Assembly (NCBI GenBank): GCA_002348225.1 | Contig: DEAP01000082.1 | Span: 1-16,802 of the forward strand | Source: Dehalococcoidia bacterium UBA2979 | GTDB taxonomy: Bacteria > Chloroflexota > Dehalococcoidia > UBA2979 | DNA length: 16,802 nt | Direction of reading: 5' to 3' | Shown: piece after piece, positions 15,224-16,802 of the stretch | How positions within the stretch are numbered: position 1 is the stretch's first letter | Layout of the letters: each line of letters begins with the position of its first letter | Translations under genes and position numbers: made by a program | Notes under the pieces: generated by a model | What the model was told of the DNA's origin: nothing | Seen by the model: only the letters and a program-made list of their open reading frames with translations | Database searches by the model: none

Positions 15224-16630
15224 TTAAAATTTGTCCAATATCGAATTAATCATCGTCTGCTGTCGATCTGGGTATCCGCCCTTACGACCAATAATACAAT
15301 TAGTTGACCAGATCATTACGTCAATCATCGATAGATTGTTCGCTGCAAGAGTGGCCCCAGTTTCCGTTCCTTCGATCAGTATTTCCGCGTCTTCAGGAAC
15401 GAATCCTTCGGATGCACCAGATATAGGTATTACTGAATATCTTCCCAGCCTGTTGGTCCGGGCGTACTTGTCGGCAAGTGCTGCATATTCTGATGTCACC
15501 CGTATGACCCGATCAGGGTCATCACGGCGCCACTCAGCAATCGCTTGATCCATTGAATCAACATCTAGCTCGTTCGAAATCACGGCACCAAGTTTGTATT
15601 CAGAAAGTCCGAGATCGACTAGTTCTTCGACTGGTGCCTCAGGGTAGAGTGACAGGAAGTTTTCTAACCAGTCTCTTCCAGTCATTGCCAGATCAAACAA
15701 CCCCATCGCCACAGCACGGGGCATATCTTGAGGACGAAATACCTTAACAGAGATACCAGACTCTGATGAACTAGGGCGCCTTACTGCAACTGTCTCGTCA
15801 TAGCCATCGAAAAAAATCCCTGCATCAGCCAATGCCTTCACGGTATGCCTTTGCGCATGTCCGTCCGGAACGGCAATACGTACCGTATTGTCGGTATCCC
15901 GCTGGCGAGTTCGAGTTCTCGCAGGAGTCATCTCCAGCTTTTCCACAGGTTCAGGGTGGACCAAGCCGGAATTTTGCTCGGAAGATTGCATCGAAAGTAG
16001 AGGCCCCAGAGCAAGTGATAAATTTTTCATCGCCAAAGAATTTTTATTCGCGATCAGCCATATGCCACCACGGTGCACGTGTGAAAGTACCTGCAGACCT
16101 TCCTTAACAACCACCGACTCCGCAGCAATAGTGAAATCTGCATCTTCAGGAGGCCAGGCCTCCGGTTGGGCCCAAACATCAAGGATCCGATAATTACGGG
16201 CTTGCATCTCGGTCAAGTAGCGGAGAGCTATATTCGGAAACTCCGTCGTAACCGTGTAAGTTTCTCGACTCCCGAGCGCTGACAAATCAGACTCTGCCGC
16301 ACCTCCGATCACGAGAGAGTCTGAGCCATCAGCTGATACATCACTCAGGTTTATCATCCGCAAAGGTACAATTGACTCCTTCGGGTATCGAGTTAATAAT
16401 TCATCGATTGAAATTCGCGAACAAATAGCGAGGTCATAATTCCCTGACGCAACCTGAATTGGGATATCTCTGTCAGAAAATACCCTGACGGTCATATCGC
16501 TTCTATCCTTTACGTCGAACCGATAGGCCCGAGAACCTGAACCATAGTCGACTACCTCAAAACCGACTTCTTCAAGTGCCGAGGCTAGAGGATTCCTAAG
16601 ATCACCACGAGGTAATGCAATCCTGATCAT
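15224..16630 (-). CDS. hisG: ATP phosphoribosyltransferase, tandem two-domain HisG
   Basis: HisG condenses ATP and PRPP, the committed and normally feedback-regulated step of histidine synthesis. I chose the ATG at 16630 because it gives the family start MIRIALPRGDL; an upstream TTG would overlap hisZ by 28 bases. The 468 residues hold two HisG-like regions joined by a linker (about 212-248). Region 1 (1-211) has ALPRGDL, SDRDIPIQVASGNYDLAI (52-69) and TTEFPNIALRYLTE, but where the PRPP loop should be it reads AAESVVVKEGLQ (169-180). Region 2 (249-468) has RPQDMPRAVAMGLFDLAMTGRDW (299-321) and an intact PRPP loop EGTETGATLAANNL (420-433), while its N-terminal motif is altered to AVPDGHA. Short HisG proteins that work with HisZ are usually just over 200 residues, so this is a double-length protein. 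It follows hisZ by 8 bases. Confidence 0.85.
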   Translation of the reverse strand: MIRIALPRGDLRNPLASALEEVGFEVVDYGSGSRAYRFDVKDRSDMTVRVFSDRDIPIQVASGNYDLAICSRISIDELLTRYPKESIVPLRMINLSDVSADGSDSLVIGGAAESDLSALGSRETYTVTTEFPNIALRYLTEMQARNYRILDVWAQPEAWPPEDADFTIAAESVVVKEGLQVLSHVHRGGIWLIANKNSLAMKNLSLALGPLLSMQSSEQNSGLVHPEPVEKLEMTPARTRTRQRDTDNTVRIAVPDGHAQRHTVKALADAGIFFDGYDETVAVRRPSSSESGISVKVFRPQDMPRAVAMGLFDLAMTGRDWLENFLSLYPEAPVEELVDLGLSEYKLGAVISNELDVDSMDQAIAEWRRDDPDRVIRVTSEYAALADKYARTNRLGRYSVIPISGASEGFVPEDAEILIEGTETGATLAANNLSMIDVMIWSTNCIIGRKGGYPDRQQTMINSILDKF

Positions 16631-16638
16631 CGATAGCT

Positions 16639-16802
16639 CTAATCTGACCCGGTGACTTGCTGACAAAAGGTGTCGATATCAAATGCCCACCCGATGGCTG
16701 GGACAGAGACACCTCCGAGTGACTCGATCAAAGAATCGTACCGACCACCCAGAATCCGGCTGGCAATACTTTTGCCAGTCATTCCTATCGTCTCACCCGA
16801 AA
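16639..16802 (-). CDS. hisZ: ATP phosphoribosyltransferase regulatory subunit HisZ, C-terminal fragment
   Basis: Only the last 53 codons are in the window; the TAG stop is at 16641-16639 and the gene continues past the right edge. The peptide contains ILGGRYDSLIESLGG followed by VPAIGWAFDIDTF, the class II histidyl-tRNA synthetase motif 3 pattern (GGRYD...PAxGxAxxxD). It ends a dozen residues later, with no anticodon-binding domain, which fits HisZ, a catalytically dead HisRS paralogue, rather than HisS. HisZ completes and regulates short-form HisG. Its position 8 bases before hisG on the same strand strongly supports this reading. Confidence 0.85.
   Translation of the reverse strand, partial: SGETIGMTGKSIASRILGGRYDSLIESLGGVSVPAIGWAFDIDTFCQQVTGSD

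Noticed and set aside
16631..16666. TTG at 16666 as the hisG start
   Set aside because: It would add twelve residues (SASHRVRLELS after the start) with no family similarity and overlap hisZ by 28 bases; the ATG at 16630 gives the standard HisG beginning.
1..16802. tRNA or rRNA genes, insertion sequences, CRISPR arrays, prophage or defence genes
   Set aside because: The window is almost fully occupied by recognisable metabolic genes; I saw no cloverleaf, transposase motif, repeat-spacer pattern or terminal inverted repeat.

Overview
The window is a dense bacterial chromosome segment with no mobile elements, RNA genes or CRISPR arrays that I could see. Base composition is moderate, a little under half G+C by eye, and even throughout. 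Gene content (HisZ-dependent histidine biosynthesis, PurS-type purine synthesis, a membrane-anchored penicillin-acylase-family protein, a Dehalococcoidia-like start of a polyprenyl synthase) would suit a Chloroflexota lineage such as marine SAR202 or a related Dehalococcoidia group. That placement is a recollection-based inference, not something the sequence proves.

Layout: (1) 1-4291, minus strand, transcribed right to left: tsaC (tRNA t6A synthesis), pdxH (PLP synthesis), rpiB (pentose phosphate), a large penicillin acylase family protein, and the start of a polyprenyl diphosphate synthase cut by the window edge. (2) A 79-base divergent intergenic region (4292-4370) with an inverted repeat. 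(3) 4371-10528, plus strand: a purine operon guaA, phzF-like, purD, purB, purC, purS. (4) 10534-16802, minus strand, converging on purS with 5 bases between stop codons: a histidine operon whose transcription order is hisZ (3' end only), a double-length hisG, a phospholipase-C-like gene, hisD, hisC, hisB, hisN.

How the genes fit together: the plus-strand block gives five steps of purine synthesis (PurD, PurS as an FGAM synthase subunit, PurC, PurB, GuaA) but lacks purF, purN, purM, purE, purQ, purL and purH. The minus-strand block covers the first step (HisG/HisZ), dehydration (HisB), transamination (HisC), dephosphorylation (HisN) and the final oxidation (HisD); hisI, hisE, hisA, hisF and hisH must lie elsewhere. 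The PRPP-consuming histidine pathway thus sits tail to tail with the PRPP-derived purine pathway.

The most unusual item is hisG: a single 468-residue reading frame holding two HisG-like catalytic regions in tandem. The first has lost the PRPP-binding loop and the second keeps it, while the N-terminal Pro-x-Gly motif looks better preserved in the first. Other points of interest are the phospholipase-C-like gene inside the his operon, a PhzF-family gene inside the purine operon, a perfect 15-bp hairpin across the pdxH stop codon, and an inverted repeat covering the tsaC ribosome binding site. No stretch longer than 300 bases lacks a gene.
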